This document shows positions 23,395 through 38,109 of a DNA stretch of 64,000 bases, in pieces. The stretch spans positions 47,597,732-47,661,731 of the forward strand of contig NC_071668.1 in the NCBI RefSeq assembly GCF_028554725.1, in the 5' to 3' direction. Positions within the stretch are counted from its first letter, which is position 1. Each line of letters opens with the position of its first letter. The notes under the pieces were generated by a model that saw nothing but the letters and a program-made list of their open reading frames with translations, was not told where the DNA came from and searched no databases. This stretch comes from Zeugodacus cucurbitae. Lineage: Eukaryota; Arthropoda; Insecta; Diptera; Tephritidae. Both the position numbers and the translations under genes were made by a program.

Positions 23395-25389
23395 TTATTG
23401 TTGAGAAATGCCCTCCATTTCTAAGGCTCGGAAAATCTTAGAAATCGAGTAAATAAAGGCAGCGGTGCGTAAATCATTGCAGAGACCGAATTCATTGGCC
23501 ACAATCTTAATGCCTGCCCCCGCAGTTTCCATAACTGTTTGTAGTCCTGCGTCTACAATATCCGCCTCCTTCGTACAGTCTCTTATGAGCTTTAACTTTT
23601 TGTTTGGCTTGAACTTATCCTAAATAAATAAATTAAAAAAATTCATATTAACAAATTAACTTATTTGCACGGTGGTCAAAGTTCACTTACCTCGCACTCA
23701 TTCATGGAGTTAAAGATCTCGTTGATTATGGCTTTCTCGCGTTTAACATTCATTTTGCCATAAGATACATGATTGATATTCTTTAAGTACTCAAAGTAGG
23801 ATACCGTTACACCGCCAGCATTGCAAAACAAATCCGGTATAATGAGTACATTCTTTTTACGTAATATTTCATCGGCAGCTGGCGTCGAAGGACCATTAGC
23901 GCCTTCTAAAATCATCTTGGCTTGTACACTGTTAGCATTTTCGACAGTGAGAACCTTTTGCGTAGAGCAAGGCATTAGTATATCGCATTTTTCACCCAAC
24001 AAACTGCCCTCTTTTTCGGTGGCTTTGGTATAGCCCTTGATTGATTTATTATTTTTTGCATAATACTCCATTAAGTCCTAAGTATATGAAGAAAATTAAA
24101 AAAATATTATCATGGAGATATTTATTTTCAATACGCCACATACCTTTGGATCAATGCCATTCTCATTTACTAGAGACACGTCAAATTCTTGAACACCGAT
24201 CAGTTTGGCACCGGCTTCCACTACAAAAACGGATGCATGGGAACCGACATTGCCAAACCCTTGTACGATCACGGTTTTATCTTTCCAACCAGTCTTCCAG
24301 CCTAATAAATCCATCCAATCTTTATCCATAATAAAACATTCAGCCGCCTTAAATAGACCACGTCCCGTGGCGGCGGTGCGACCATTTATACCGCCTATTT
24401 CTACTGGCTTACCAGTCGTGATGGCCAATGCATCTACATCGTTATAGCCTAGAAGAACAATTTATTTGTCTATCAAGACGTTTTCTAATATTTCATAAAA
24501 AAAAATTACCAAAAGTTTTAATATATTGATCCACCAACCAACTCATCTCGCGTTGGCTGGTATTCACATCTGGTGCCGGTACATCTATACCCGGACCTAT
24601 CATATTGCGACGTAATAGCTCCATTGTATAGCGACGCGTAATTGTTTGCAATTCTTGTGCAGTATACTTCTTCGGGTCGATACGTATGCCACCCTTGGAA
24701 CCACCAAACGGTACATTCACGCAAGCCGTCTTAAACGCCATCAGATAAGCCAAAGCGCGTATCTCATCGGCGTCGACGTCCATGGCAAAACGTATGCCTA
24801 CAAAAGAGGAACGGATATTATCAGTCAGTTATATATATCATGCTAGACATCAGCAGTTGAAGCATTGAAAAGGAAGAACATTTTCTTGAAACACACAACT
24901 ACATGCATATATTCTAGAAAATTTGTTGAGAAATTTTTTGAATATACCAGCTTTTCTAGAAAAATAATAGCCAATAATATAATTGAACCCACCGCCTTTG
25001 AGTGGTAATCTGTGTCTAGTGTGGTGTGCGCGATAGCCGGTGATTAGCTCGTAATTACCATCACTTCTTATTATAGGGAAGGTAACTTCCAATAGATTTG
25101 TAGTGCAGCCCATCAATTTAAGCATGGCGGAAACACGTTGTTCACGCTGTTCCTTCTTCATGTAAGGATACTTTTCCAGCTCCTTTATCATCATCGGCTC
25201 CATTAGCTGAGCGGCCGAGTGATAATAATACTCAACCATGTGTGCAAATGGTGGGTCTTTGTCTTTATTGATTTTTTCCAAATGCTTGGGCATCACGTGC
25301 TTTTCACGCGTAGCTCCAAGTCCGGTCCAGTTTAAAACTGTCTTCGATAGTGAAGATCGTAAAAGTTTACCATTTAAAAGGAAGGACAT
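23395..25389 (-). CDS. GDH gene 7, intact coding region, promoter deletion
   Basis: Exons 25389-24993, 24797-24510, 24448-24144, 24077-23691 and 23619-23395. The protein is unchanged; a Gly codon in exon 1 differs silently (GGC to GGT). Upstream, 13 bp are missing at 25500/25501, which removes the ATTGTATATATACAAT palindrome found in the other units. The deletion also closes the upstream in-frame extension seen in other copies without harming the Met at 25389, which supports the downstream start. Confidence 0.91.
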
Positions 25390-26564
25390 ATTGCCTTGCG
25401 ATAATGCAATCCCAGTTATGATTTTTTTTGTGTGTTTTTGTAAGAAATTTTTTGCACTCACTTTTTCGGCAATTATTTTGGTATCCGCTGATTTTGTTGT
25501 ACAATTGTATTACGAATATATAAATATTCCACAATATTCAGTAAGAAAATATTTTTTGTTTATTTATTATTTGCGTCAGGTTTTTTTTTGTAATTATTTT
25601 CTTCGAGAACAAATTCAAATCGCTCCGTTCAACACAACTGTTCTTATGAAAATCTCAATATCAACTGAACTGAGAAAAATTAATTTGACAATATTGACTG
25701 TTTATGTTTTGAAGTTTTGATTTTTTCTGTTGAAAATATGTTAATGTTAATGTTTTTTTAATGTTAGTTATTTTATTCTGGCAAAAATTTTGGATTTTGG
25801 GGATCGTAAAAAATGACGAATAATGCATAATAACCCCTACCCACTTACTACGCTATTTTTGGTGCATTTGGTGGATGGATTTTTGGTACCATTCACCACT
25901 TTTTTGGTGCATTTTGGTGCATTTGATGCATTGACGCGTGGTGAAAAACCGATTTTTTCACGGCGCGCAAATGGGGTTATACAGGTCGTATGAGTACCAT
26001 ATTACCAAAAACAGAAACACAGATATAAGGGTACCAAAAACAGAGGTAAGTGGGTAGGGGTTTTGTTTTTTAATTGTAAAACTGTTGCTGTCAAGAAGCC
26101 ATTTTGTTTGTGTTTGTGTAAAGAAATATTTATTTAAAAATTGAAGAAAAATATACAAAAGGATATTACACTTTCGATCTTATAAATATATAAATGTAAA
26201 ATGTGTAAAAATAAACAATCGCCTAGCGACTTCAGACGCATTCTGCAATTATTGCTGAGAAATGCCCTCCAATTCTAATGCTCGGAAAATCTTCGAAATC
26301 GAGTAAATAAAGGCGGCGGTGCGTAAATCATTGCAGTGGTGAATGCCACCAAAATTGGCGTAGTAAGTGGGTAGGGGTTTTTTTTTAAATTGTTAAACTG
26401 TTGCTGTCAAGAAGCCATTCTGTTTGTGTTTTTGTAAAGAAATATTTATTTAAAAATTTAAGAAAAATATACAAAAGGATATTACACTTTGGATCTTATA
26501 AATATATAAATGTAAAATTTGTAAAAATAAATAATCGCCAAGCGACTTCAGACGCATTCTGTAA
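25390..26564. other. Spacer between genes 7 and 8, shorter by 13 bp
   Basis: The promoter has lost 13 bp at 25500/25501. The rest is standard, with the pseudo-exon at 26249-26336. The foldback right arm has GAAACACAG instead of GAAAAACAG, also found left of genes 12 and 13. Confidence 0.86.
25488..25535 (-). promoter_or_regulatory. Gene 7 promoter lacking the TATATA palindrome
   Basis: Where other units read GTTGTATATTGTATATATACAATTG in the plus direction, this one reads GTTGTACAATTG. The upstream TATTTATATATTCG element (plus-strand CGAATATATAAATA) is kept. If the palindrome is the functional TATA box this copy may be weakened or silent; if the upstream element is, transcription should be little changed. 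Confidence 0.5.
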
Positions 26565-28559
26565 TTATTGTTGAGAAATGCCCTCCATTTCTAAGGCTCG
26601 GAAAATCTTAGAAATCGAGTAAATAAAGGCAGCGGTGCGTAAATCATTGCAGAGACCGAATTCATTGGCCACAATCTTAATGCCTGCCCCCGCAGTTTCC
26701 ATAACTGTTTGTAGTCCTGCGTCTACAATATCCGCCTCCTTCGTACAGTCTCTTATGAGCTTTAACTTTTTGTTTGGCTTGAACTTATCCTAAATAAATA
26801 AATTAAAAAAATTCATATTAACAAATTAACTTATTTGCACGGTGGTCAAAGTTCACTTACCTCGCACTCATTCATGGAGTTAAAGATCTCGTTGATTATG
26901 GCTTTCTCGCGTTTAACATTCATTTTGCCATAAGATACATGATTGATATTCTTTAAGTACTCAAAGTAGGATACCGTTACACCGCCAGCATTGCAAAACA
27001 AATCCGGTATAATGAGTACATTCTTTTTACGTAATATTTCATCGGCAGCTGGCGTCGAAGGACCATTAGCGCCTTCTAAAATCATCTTGGCTTGTACACT
27101 GTTAGCATTTTCGACAGTGAGAACCTTTTGCGTAGAGCAAGGCATTAGTATATCGCATTTTTCACCCAACAAACTGCCCTCTTTTTCGGTGGCTTTGGTA
27201 TAGCCCTTGATTGATTTATTATTTTTTGCATAATACTCCATTAAGTCCTAAGTATATGAAGAAAATTAAAAAAATATTATCATGGAGATATTTATTTTCA
27301 ATACGCCACATACCTTTGGATCAATGCCATTCTCATTTACTAGAGACACGTCAAATTCTTGAACACCGATCAGTTTGGCACCGGCTTCCACTACAAAAAC
27401 GGATGCATGGGAACCGACATTGCCAAACCCTTGTACGATCACGGTTTTATCTTTCCAACCAGTCTTCCAGCCTAATAAATCCATCCAATCTTTATCCATA
27501 ATAAAACATTCAGCCGCCTTAAATAGACCACGTCCCGTGGCGGCGGTGCGACCATTTATACCGCCTATTTCTACTGGCTTACCAGTCGTGATGGCCAATG
27601 CATCTACATCGTTATAGCCTAGAAGAACAATTTATTTGTCTATCAAGACGTTTTCTAATATTTCATAAAAAAAAATTACCAAAAGTTTTAATATATTGAT
27701 CCACCAACCAACTCATCTCGCGTTGGCTGGTATTCACATCTGGTGCCGGTACATCTATACCCGGACCTATCATATTGCGACGTAATAGCTCCATTGTATA
27801 GCGACGCGTAATTGTTTGCAATTCTTGTGCAGTATACTTCTTCGGGTCGATACGTATGCCACCCTTGGAACCACCAAACGGTACATTCACGCAAGCCGTC
27901 TTAAACGCCATCAGATAAGCCAAAGCGCGTATCTCATCGGCGTCGACGTCCATGGCAAAACGTATGCCTACAAAAGAGGAACGGATATTATCAGTCAGTT
28001 ATATATATCATGCTAGACATCAGCAGTTGAAGCATTGAAAAGGAAGAACATTTTCTTGAAACACACAACTACATGCATATATTCTAGAAAATTCGTTGAG
28101 AAATTTTTTGAATATACCAGCTTTTCTAGAAAAATAATAGCCAATAATATAATTGAACCCACCGCCTTTGAGTGGTAATCTGTGTCTAGTGTGGTGTGCG
28201 CGATAGCCGGTGATTAGCTCGTAATTGCCATCACTTCTTATTATAGGGAAGGTAACTTCCAATAGATTTGTAGTGCAGCCCATCAATTTAAGCATGGCGG
28301 AAACACGTTGTTCACGCTGTTCCTTCTTCATGTAAGGATACTTTTCCAGCTCCTTTATCATCATCGGCTCCATTAGCTGAGCGGCCGAGTGATAATAATA
28401 CTCAACCATGTGTGCAAATGGTGGGTCTTTGTCTTTATTGATTTTTTCCAAATGCTTGGGCATCACGTGCTTTTCACGCGTAGCTCCAAGTCCGGTCCAG
28501 TTTAAAACTGTCTTCGATAGTGAAGATCGTAAAAGTTTACCATTTAAAAGGAAGGACAT
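26565..28559 (-). CDS. GDH gene 8, intact
   Basis: Exons 28559-28163, 27967-27680, 27618-27314, 27247-26861 and 26789-26565. No amino-acid differences from gene 1 were seen. The T-run downstream of the 3'UTR ends TAAATTG, a marker shared with genes 9, 12 and 13. Confidence 0.92.
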
Positions 28560-29747
28560 ATTGCCTTGCGATAATGCAATCCCAGTTATGATTTTTTTTG
28601 TGTGTTTTTGTAAGAAATTTTTTGCACTCACTTTTTCGGCAATTATTTTGGTATCCGCTGATTTTGTTGTATATTGTATATATACAATTGTATTACGAAT
28701 ATATAAATATTCCACAATATTCAGTAAGAAAATATTTTTTGTTTATTTATTATTTGCGTCAGGTTTTTTTTTGTAATTATTTTCTTCGAGAACAAATTCA
28801 AATCGCTCCGTTCAACACAACTGTTCTTATGAAAATCTCAATATCAACTGAACTGAGAAAAATTAATTTGACAATATTGACTGTTTATGTTTTGAAGTTT
28901 TGATTTTTTCTGTTGAAAATATGTTAATGTTAATGTTTTTTTAATGTTAATTATTTTATTCTGGCAAAAATTTTGGATTTTGGGGATCGTAAAAAATGAC
29001 GAATAATGCATAATAACCCCTACCCACTTACTACGCTATTTTTGGTGCATTTGGTGGATGGATTTTTGGTACCATTCACCACTTTTTTGGTGCATTTTGG
29101 TGCATTTGATGCATTGGCGCGTGGTGAAAAACCGATTTTTTCACGGCGCGCAAATGGGGTTATACAGGTCGTATGAGTACCATATTACCAAAAACAGAAA
29201 AACAGATATAAGGGTACCAAAAACAGAGGTAAGTGGGTAGGGGTTTTGTTTTTTAATTGTAAAACTGTTGCTGTCAAGAAGCCATTTTGTTTGTGTTTGT
29301 GTAAAGAAATATTTATTTAAAAATTGAAGAAAAATATACAAAAGGATATTACACTTTCGATCTTATAAATATATAAATGTAAAATGTGTAAAAATAAACA
29401 ATCGCCTAGCGACTTCAGACGCATTCTGCAATTATTGCTGAGAAATGCCCTCCAATTCTAATGCTCGGAAAATCTTCGAAATCGAGTAAATAAAGGCGGC
29501 GGTGCGTAAATCATTGCAGTGGTGAATGCCACCAAAATTGGCGTAGTAAGTGGGTAGGGGTTTTTTTTTAAATTGTTAAACTGTTGCTGTCAAGAAGCCA
29601 TTCTGTTTGTGTTTTTGTAAAGAAATATTTATTTAAAAATTTAAGAAAAATATACAAAAGGATATTACACTTTGGATCTTATAAATATATAAATGTAAAA
29701 TTTGTAAAAATAAATAATCGCCAAGCGACTTCAGACGCATTCTGTAA
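28560..29747. other. Spacer between genes 8 and 9
   Basis: Standard layout, pseudo-exon at 29432-29519; the TAAATTG end of the T-run is near 29570. Confidence 0.85.
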
Positions 29748-31742
29748 TTATTGTTGAGAAATGCCCTCCATTTCTAAGGCTCGGAAAATCTTAGAAATCG
29801 AGTAAATAAAGGCAGCGGTGCGTAAATCATTGCAGAGACCGAATTCATTGGCCACAATCTTAATGCCTGCCCCCGCAGTTTCCATAACTGTTTGTAGTCC
29901 TGCGTCTACAATATCCGCCTCCTTCGTACAGTCTCTTATGAGCTTTAACTTTTTGTTTGGCTTGAACTTATCCTAAATAAATAAATTAAAAAAATTCATA
30001 TTAACAAATTAACTTATTTGCACGGTGGTCAAAGTTCACTTACCTCGCACTCATTCATGGAGTTAAAGATCTCGTTGATTATGGCTTTCTCGCGTTTAAC
30101 ATTCATTTTGCCATAAGATACATGATTGATATTCTTTAAGTACTCAAAGTAGGATACCGTTACACCGCCAGCATTGCAAAACAAATCCGGTATAATGAGT
30201 ACATTCTTTTTACGTAATATTTCATCGGCAGCTGGCGTCGAAGGACCATTAGCGCCTTCTAAAATCATCTTGGCTTGTACACTGTTAGCATTTTCGACAG
30301 TGAGAACCTTTTGCATAGAGCAAGGCATTAGTATATCGCATTTTTCACCCAACAAACTGCCCTCTTTTTCGGTGGCTTTGGTATAGCCCTTGATTGATTT
30401 ATTATTTTTTGCATAATACTCCATTAAGTCCTAAGTATATGAAGAAAATTAAAAAAATATTATCATGGAGATATTTATTTTCAATACGCCACATACCTTT
30501 GGATCAATGCCATTCTCATTTACTAGAGACACGTCAAATTCTTGAACACCGATCAGTTTGGCACCGGCTTCCACTACAAAAACGGATGCATGGGAACCGA
30601 CATTGCCAAACCCTTGTACGATCACGGTTTTATCTTTCCAACCAGTCTTCCAGCCTAATAAATCCATCCAATCTTTATCCATAATAAAACATTCAGCCGC
30701 CTTAAATAGACCACGTCCCGTGGCGGCGGTGCGACCATTTATACCGCCTATTTCTACTGGCTTACCAGTCGTGATGGCCAATGCATCTACATCGTTATAG
30801 CCTAGAAGAACAATTTATTTGTCTATCAAGACGTTTTCTAATATTTCATAAAAAAAAATTACCAAAAGTTTTAATATATTGATCCACCAACCAACTCATC
30901 TCGCGTTGGCTGGTATTCACATCTGGTGCCGGTACATCTATACCCGGACCTATCATATTGCGACGTAATAGCTCCATTGTATAGCGACGCGTAATTGTTT
31001 GCAATTCTTGTGCAGTATACTTCTTCGGGTCGATACGTATGCCACCCTTGGAACCACCAAACGGTACATTCACGCAAGCCGTCTTAAACGCCATCAGATA
31101 AGCCAAAGCGCGTATCTCATCGGCGTCGACGTCCATGGCAAAACGTATGCCTACAAAAGAGGAACGGATATTATCAGTCAGTTATATATATCATGCTAGA
31201 CATCAGCAGTTGAAGCATTGAAAAGGAAGAACATTTTCTTGAAACACACAACTACATGCATATATTCTAGAAAATTCGTTGAGAAATTTTTTGAATATAC
31301 CAGCTTTTCTAGAAAAATAATAGCCAATAATATAATTGAACCCACCGCCTTTGAGTGGTAATCTGTGTCTAGTGTGGTGTGCGCGATAGCCGGTGATTAG
31401 CTCGTAATTGCCATCACTTCTTATTATAGGGAAGGTAACTTCCAATAGATTTGTAGTGCAGCCCATCAATTTAAGCATGGCGGAAACACGTTGTTCACGC
31501 TGTTCCTTCTTCATGTAAGGATACTTTTCCAGCTCCTTTATCATCATCGGCTCCATTAGCTGAGCGGCCGAGTGATAATAATACTCAACCATGTGTGCAA
31601 ATGGTGGGTCTTTGTCTTTATTGATTTTTTCCAAATGCTTGGGCATCACGTGCTTTTCACGCGTAGCTCCAAGTCCGGTCCAGTTTAAAACTGTCTTCGA
31701 TAGTGAAGATCGTAAAAGTTTACCATTTAAAAGGAAGGACAT
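29748..31742 (-). CDS. GDH gene 9, intact
   Basis: Exons 31742-31346, 31150-30863, 30801-30497, 30430-30044 and 29972-29748. There is one private change, Thr369 to Met (ACG to ATG, a CpG site) next to Lys371. It shares the TAAATTG spacer marker with gene 8. Confidence 0.92.
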
Positions 31743-32930
31743 ATTGCCTTGCGATAATGCAATCCCAGTTATGATTTTTTTTGTGTGTTTTTGTAAGAAA
31801 TTTTTTGCACTCACTTTTTCGGCAATTATTTTGGTATCCGCTGATTTTGTTGTATATTGTATATATACAATTGTATTACGAATATATAAATATTCCACAA
31901 TATTCAGTAAGAAAATATTTTTTGTTTATTTATTATTTGCGTCAGGTTTTTTTTTGTAATTATTTTCTTCGAGAACAAATTCAAATCGCTCCGTTCAACA
32001 CAACTGTTCTTATGAAAATCTCAATATCAACTGAACTGAGAAAAATTAATTTGACAATATTGACTGTTTATGTTTTGAAGTTTTGATTTTTTCTGTTGAA
32101 AATATGTTAATGTTAATGTTTTTTTAATGTTAATTATTTTATTCTGGCAAAAATTTTGGATTTTGGGGATCGTAAAAAATGACGAATAATGCATAATAAC
32201 CCCTACCCACTTACTACGCTATTTTTGGTGCATTTGGTGGATGGATTTTTGGTACCATTCACCACTTTTTTGGTGCATTTTGGTGCATTTGATGCATTGG
32301 CGCGTGGTGAAAAACCGATTTTTTCACGGCGCGCAAATGGGGTTATACAGGTCGTATGAGTACCATATTACCAAAAACAGAAAAACAGATATAAGGGTAC
32401 CAAAAACAGAGGTAAGTGGGTAGGGGTTTTGTTTTTTAATTGTAAAACTGTTGCTGTCAAGAAGCCATTTTGTTTGTGTTTGTGTAAAGAAATATTTATT
32501 TAAAAATTGAAGAAAAATATACAAAAGGATATTACACTTTCGATCTTATAAATATATAAATGTAAAATGTGTAAAAATAAACAATCGCCTAGCGACTTCA
32601 GACGCATTCTGCAATTATTGCTGAGAAATGCCCTCCAATTCTAATGCTCGGAAAATCTTCGAAATCGAGTAAATAAAGGCGGCGGTGCGTAAATCATTGC
32701 AGTGGTGAATGCCACCAAAATTGGCGTAGTAAGTGGGTAGGGGTTTTTTTTTTAATTGTTAAACTGTTGCTGTCAAGAAGCCATTCTGTTTGTGTTTTTG
32801 TAAAGAAATATTTATTTAAAAATTTAAGAAAAATATACAAAAGGATATTACACTTTGGATCTTATAAATATATAAATGTAAAATTTGTAAAAATAAATAA
32901 TCGCCAAGCGACTTCAGACGCATTCTGTAA
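31743..32930. other. Spacer between genes 9 and 10
   Basis: Standard layout, pseudo-exon at 32615-32702. No private variant noticed. Confidence 0.85.
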
Positions 32931-34925
32931 TTATTGTTGAGAAATGCCCTCCATTTCTAAGGCTCGGAAAATCTTAGAAATCGAGTAAATAAAGGCAGCG
33001 GTGCGTAAATCATTGCAGAGACCGAATTCATTGGCCACAATCTTAATGCCTGCCCCCGCAGTTTCCATAACTGTTTGTAGTCCTGCGTCTACAATATCCG
33101 CCTCCTTCGTACAGTCTCTTATGAGCTTTAACTTTTTGTTTGGCTTGAACTTATCCTAAATAAATAAATTAAAAAAATTCATATTAACAAATTAACTTAT
33201 TTGCACGGTGGTCAAAGTTCACTTACCTCGCACTCATTCATGGAGTTAAAGATCTCGTTGATTATGGCTTTCTCGCGTTTAACATTCATTTTGCCATAAG
33301 ATACATGATTGATATTCTTTAAGTACTCAAAGTAGGATACCGTTACACCGCCAGCATTGCAAAACAAATCCGGTATAATGAGTACATTCTTTTTACGTAA
33401 TATTTCATCGGCAGCTGGCGTCGAAGGACCATTAGCGCCTTCTAAAATCATCTTGGCTTGTACACTGTTAGCATTTTCGACAGTGAGAACCTTTTGCGTA
33501 GAGCAAGGCATTAGTATATCGCATTTTTCACCCAACAAACTGCCCTCTTTTTCGGTGGCTTTGGTATAGCCCTTGATTGATTTATTATTTTTTGCATAAT
33601 ACTCCATTAAGTCCTAAGTATATGAAGAAAATTAAAAAAATATTATCATGGAGATATTTATTTTCAATACGCCACATACCTTTGGATCAATGCCATTCTC
33701 ATTTACTAGAGACACGTCAAATTCTTGAACACCGATCAGTTTGGCACCGGCTTCCACTACAAAAACGGATGCATGGGAACCGACATTGCCAAACCCTTGT
33801 ACGATCACGGTTTTATCTTTCCAACCAGTCTTCCAGCCTAATAAATCCATCCAATCTTTATCCATAATAAAACATTCAGCCGCCTTAAATAGACCACGTC
33901 CCGTGGCGGCGGTGCGACCATTTATACCGCCTATTTCTACTGGCTTACCAGTCGTGATGGCCAATGCATCTACATCGTTATAGCCTAGAAGAACAATTTA
34001 TTTGTCTATCAAGACGTTTTCTAATATTTCATAAAAAAAAATTACCAAAAGTTTTAATATATTGATCCACCAACCAACTCATCTCGCGTTGGCTGGTATT
34101 CACATCTGGTGCCGGTACATCTATACCCGGACCTATCATATTGCGACGTAATAGCTCCATTGTATAGCGACGCGTAATTGTTTGCAATTCTTGTGCAGTA
34201 TACTTCTTCGGGTCGATACGTATGCCACCCTTGGAACCACCAAACGGTACATTCACGCAAGCCGTCTTAAACGCCATCAGATAAGCCAAAGCGCGTATCT
34301 CATCGGCGTCGACGTCCATGGCAAAACGTATGCCTACAAAAGAGGAACGGATATTATCAGTCAGTTATATATATCATGCTAGACATCAGCAGTTGAAGCA
34401 TTGAAAAGGAAGAACATTTTCTTGAAACACACAACTACATGCATATATTCTAGAAAATTCGTTGAGAAATTTTTTGAATATACCAGCTTTTCTAGAAAAA
34501 TAATAGCCAATAATATAATTGAACCCACCGCCTTTGAGTGGTAATCTGTGTCTAGTGTGGTGTGCGCGATAGCCGGTGATTAGCTCGTAATTGCCATCAC
34601 TTCTTATTATAGGGAAGGTAACTTCCAATAGATTTGTAGTGCAGCCCATCAATTTAAGCATGGCGGAAACACGTTGTTCACGCTGTTCCTTCTTCATGTA
34701 AGGATACTTTTCCAGCTCCTTTATCATCATCGGCTCCATTAGCTGAGCGGCCGAGTGATAATAATACTCAACCATGTGTGCAAATGGTGGGTCTTTGTCT
34801 TTATTGATTTTTTCCAAATGCTTGGGCATCACGTGCTTTTCACGCGTAGCTCCAAGTCCGGTCCAGTTTAAAACTGTCTTCGATAGTGAAGATCGTAAAA
34901 GTTTACCATTTAAAAGGAAGGACAT
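32931..34925 (-). CDS. GDH gene 10, intact
   Basis: Exons 34925-34529, 34333-34046, 33984-33680, 33613-33227 and 33155-32931. The protein matches gene 1 throughout and represents the majority sequence of the array. Confidence 0.92.
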
Positions 34926-36114
34926 ATTGCCTTGCGATAATGCAATCCCAGTTATGATTTTTTTTGTGTGTTTTTGTAAGAAATTTTTTGCACTCACTTT
35001 TTCGGCAATTATTTTGGTATCCGCTGATTTTGTTGTATATTGTATATATACAATTGTATTACGAATATATAAATATTCCACAATATTCAGTAAGAAAATA
35101 TTTTTTGTTTATTTATTATTTGCGTCAGGTTTTTTTTTGTAATTATTTTCTTCGAGAACAAATTCAAATCGCTCCGTTCAACACAACTGTTCTTATGAAA
35201 ATCTCAATATCAACTGAACTGAGAAAAATTAATTTGACAATATTGACTGTTTATGTTTTGAAGTTTTGATTTTTTCTGTTGAAAATATGTTAATGTTAAT
35301 GTTTTTTTAATGTTAATTATTTTATTCTGGCAAAAATTTTGGATTTTGGGGATCGTAAAAAATGACGAATAATGCATAATAACCCCTACCCACTTACTAC
35401 GCTATTTTTGGTGCATTTGGTGGATGGATTTTTGGTACCATTCACCACTTTTTTGGTGCATTTTGGTGCATTTGATGCATTGACGCGTGGTGAAAACCCG
35501 ATTTTTTCACGGCGCGCAAATGGGGTTATACAGGTCGTATGAGTACCATATTACCAAAAACAGAAAAACAGATATAAGGGTACCAAAAACAGAGGTAAGT
35601 GGGTAGGGGTTTTGTTTTTTAATTGTAAAACTGTTGCTGTCAAGAAGCCATTTTGTTTGTGTTTGTGTAAAGAAATATTTATTTAAAAATTGAAGAAAAA
35701 TATACAAAAGGATATTACACTTTGGATCTTATAAATATATAAATGTAAAATGTGTAAAAATAAACAATCGCCTAGCGACTTCAGACGCATTCTGCAATTA
35801 TTGCTGAGAAATGCCCTCCAATTCTAATGCTCGGAAAATCTTCGAAATCGAGTAAATAAAGGCGGCGGTGCGTAAATCATTGCAGTGGTGAATGCCACCA
35901 AAATTGGCGTAGTAAGTGGGTAGGGGTTTTTTTTTTTAATTGTTAAACTGTTGCTGTCAAGAAGCCATTCTGTTTGTGTTTTTGTAAAGAAATATTTATT
36001 TAAAAATTTAAGAAAAATATACAAAAGGATATTACACTTTGGATCTTATAAATATATAAATGTAAAATTTGTAAAAATAAATAATCGCCAAGCGACTTCA
36101 GACGCATTCTGTAA
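34926..36114. other. Spacer between genes 10 and 11
   Basis: Standard layout, pseudo-exon at 35798-35885, with the CACTTTGGATC and AAAACCCG markers that also occur left of gene 3. Confidence 0.85.
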
Positions 36115-38109
36115 TTATTGTTGAGAAATGCCCTCCATTTCTAAGGCTCGGAAAATCTTAGAAATCGAGTAAATAAAGGCAGCGGTGCGTAAATCATTGC
36201 AGAGACCGAATTCATTGGCCACAATCTTAATGCCTGCCCCCGCAGTTTCCATAACTGTTTGTAGTCCTGCGTCTACAATATCCGCCTCCTTCGTACAGTC
36301 TCTTATGAGCTTTAACTTTTTGTTTGGCTTGAACTTATCCTAAATAAATAAATTAAAAAAATTCATATTAACAAATTAACTTATTTGCACGGTGGTCAAA
36401 GTTCACTTACCTCGCACTCATTCATGGAGTTAAAGATCTCGTTGATTATGGCTTTCTCGCGTTTAACATTCATTTTGCCATAAGATACATGATTGATATT
36501 CTTTAAGTACTCAAAGTAGGATACCGTTACACCGCCAGCATTGCAAAACAAATCCGGTATAATGAGTACATTCTTTTTACGTAATATTTCATCGGCAGCT
36601 GGCGTCGAAGGACCATTAGCGCCTTCTAAAATCATCTTGGCTTGTACACTGTTAGCATTTTCGACAGTGAGAACCTTTTGCGTAGAGCAAGGCATTAGTA
36701 TATCGCATTTTTCACCCAACAAACTGCCCTCTTTTTCGGTGGCTTTGGTATAGCCCTTGATTGATTTATTATTTTTTGCATAATACTCCATTAAGTCCTA
36801 AGTATATGAAGAAAATTAAAAAAATATTATCATGGAGATATTTATTTTCAATACGCCACATACCTTTGGATCAATGCCATTCTCATTTACTAGAGACACG
36901 TCAAATTCTTGAACACCGATCAGTTTGGCACCGGCTTCCACTACAAAAACGGATGCATGGGAACCGACATTGCCAAACCCTTGTACGATCACGGTTTTAT
37001 CTTTCCAACCAGTCTTCCAGCCTAATAAATCCATCCAATCTTTATCCATAATAAAACATTCAGCCGCCTTAAATAGACCACGTCCCGTGGCGGCGGTGCG
37101 ACCATTTATACCGCCTATTTCTACTGGCTTACCAGTCGTGATGGCCAATGCATCTACATCGTTATAGCCTAGAAGAACAATTTATTTGTCTATCAAGACG
37201 TTTTCTAATATTTCATAAAAAAAAATTACCAAAAGTTTTAATATATTGATCCACCAACCAACTCATCTCGCGTTGGCTGGTATTCACATCTGGTGCCGGT
37301 ACATCTATACCCGGACCTATCATATTGCGACGTAATAGCTCCATTGTATAGCGACGCGTAATTGTTTGCAATTCTTGTGCAGTATACTTCTTCGGGTCGA
37401 TACGTATGCCACCCTTGGAACCACCAAACGGTACATTCACGCAAGCCGTCTTAAACGCCATCAGATAAGCCAAAGCGCGTATCTCATCGGCGTCGACGTC
37501 CATGGCAAAATGTATGCCTACAAAAGAGGAACGGATATGATCAGTCAGTTATATATATCATGCTAGACATCAGCAGTTGAAGCATTGAAAAGGAAGAACA
37601 TTTTCTTGAAACACACAACTACATGCATATATTCTAGAAAATTCGTTGAGAAATTTTTTGAATATACCAGCTTTTCTAGAAAAATAATAGCCAATAATAT
37701 AATTGAACCCACCGCCTTTGAGTGGTAATCTGTGTCTAGTGTGGTGTGCGCGATAGCCGGTGATTAGCTCGTAATTGCCATCACTTCTTATTATAGGGAA
37801 GGTAACTTCCAATAGATTTGTAGTGCAGCCCATCAATTTAAGCATGACGGAAACACGTTGTTCACGCTGTTCCTTCTTCATGTAAGGATACTTTTCCAGC
37901 TCCTTTATCATCATCGGCTCCATTAGCTGAGCGGCCGAGTGATAATAATACTCAACCATGTGTGCAAATGGTGGGTCTTTGTCTTTATTGATTTTTTCCA
38001 AATGCTTGGGCATCACGTGCTTTTCACGCGTAGCTCCAAGTCCGGTCCAGTTTAAAACTGTCTTCGATAGTGAAGATCGTAAAAGTTTACCATTTAAAAG
38101 GAAGGACAT
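36115..38109 (-). CDS. GDH gene 11, full length, Arg135His and Ala88Val
   Basis: Exons 38109-37713, 37517-37230, 37168-36864, 36797-36411 and 36339-36115. Arg135 in the KGGIRF motif is His, and Ala88 is Val. Both changes recur in genes 16 and 17, so this copy is probably close to the ancestor of that pair before they gained a stop codon. Arg135 lies four residues after substrate-binding Lys131, so the change may matter. Confidence 0.91.
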
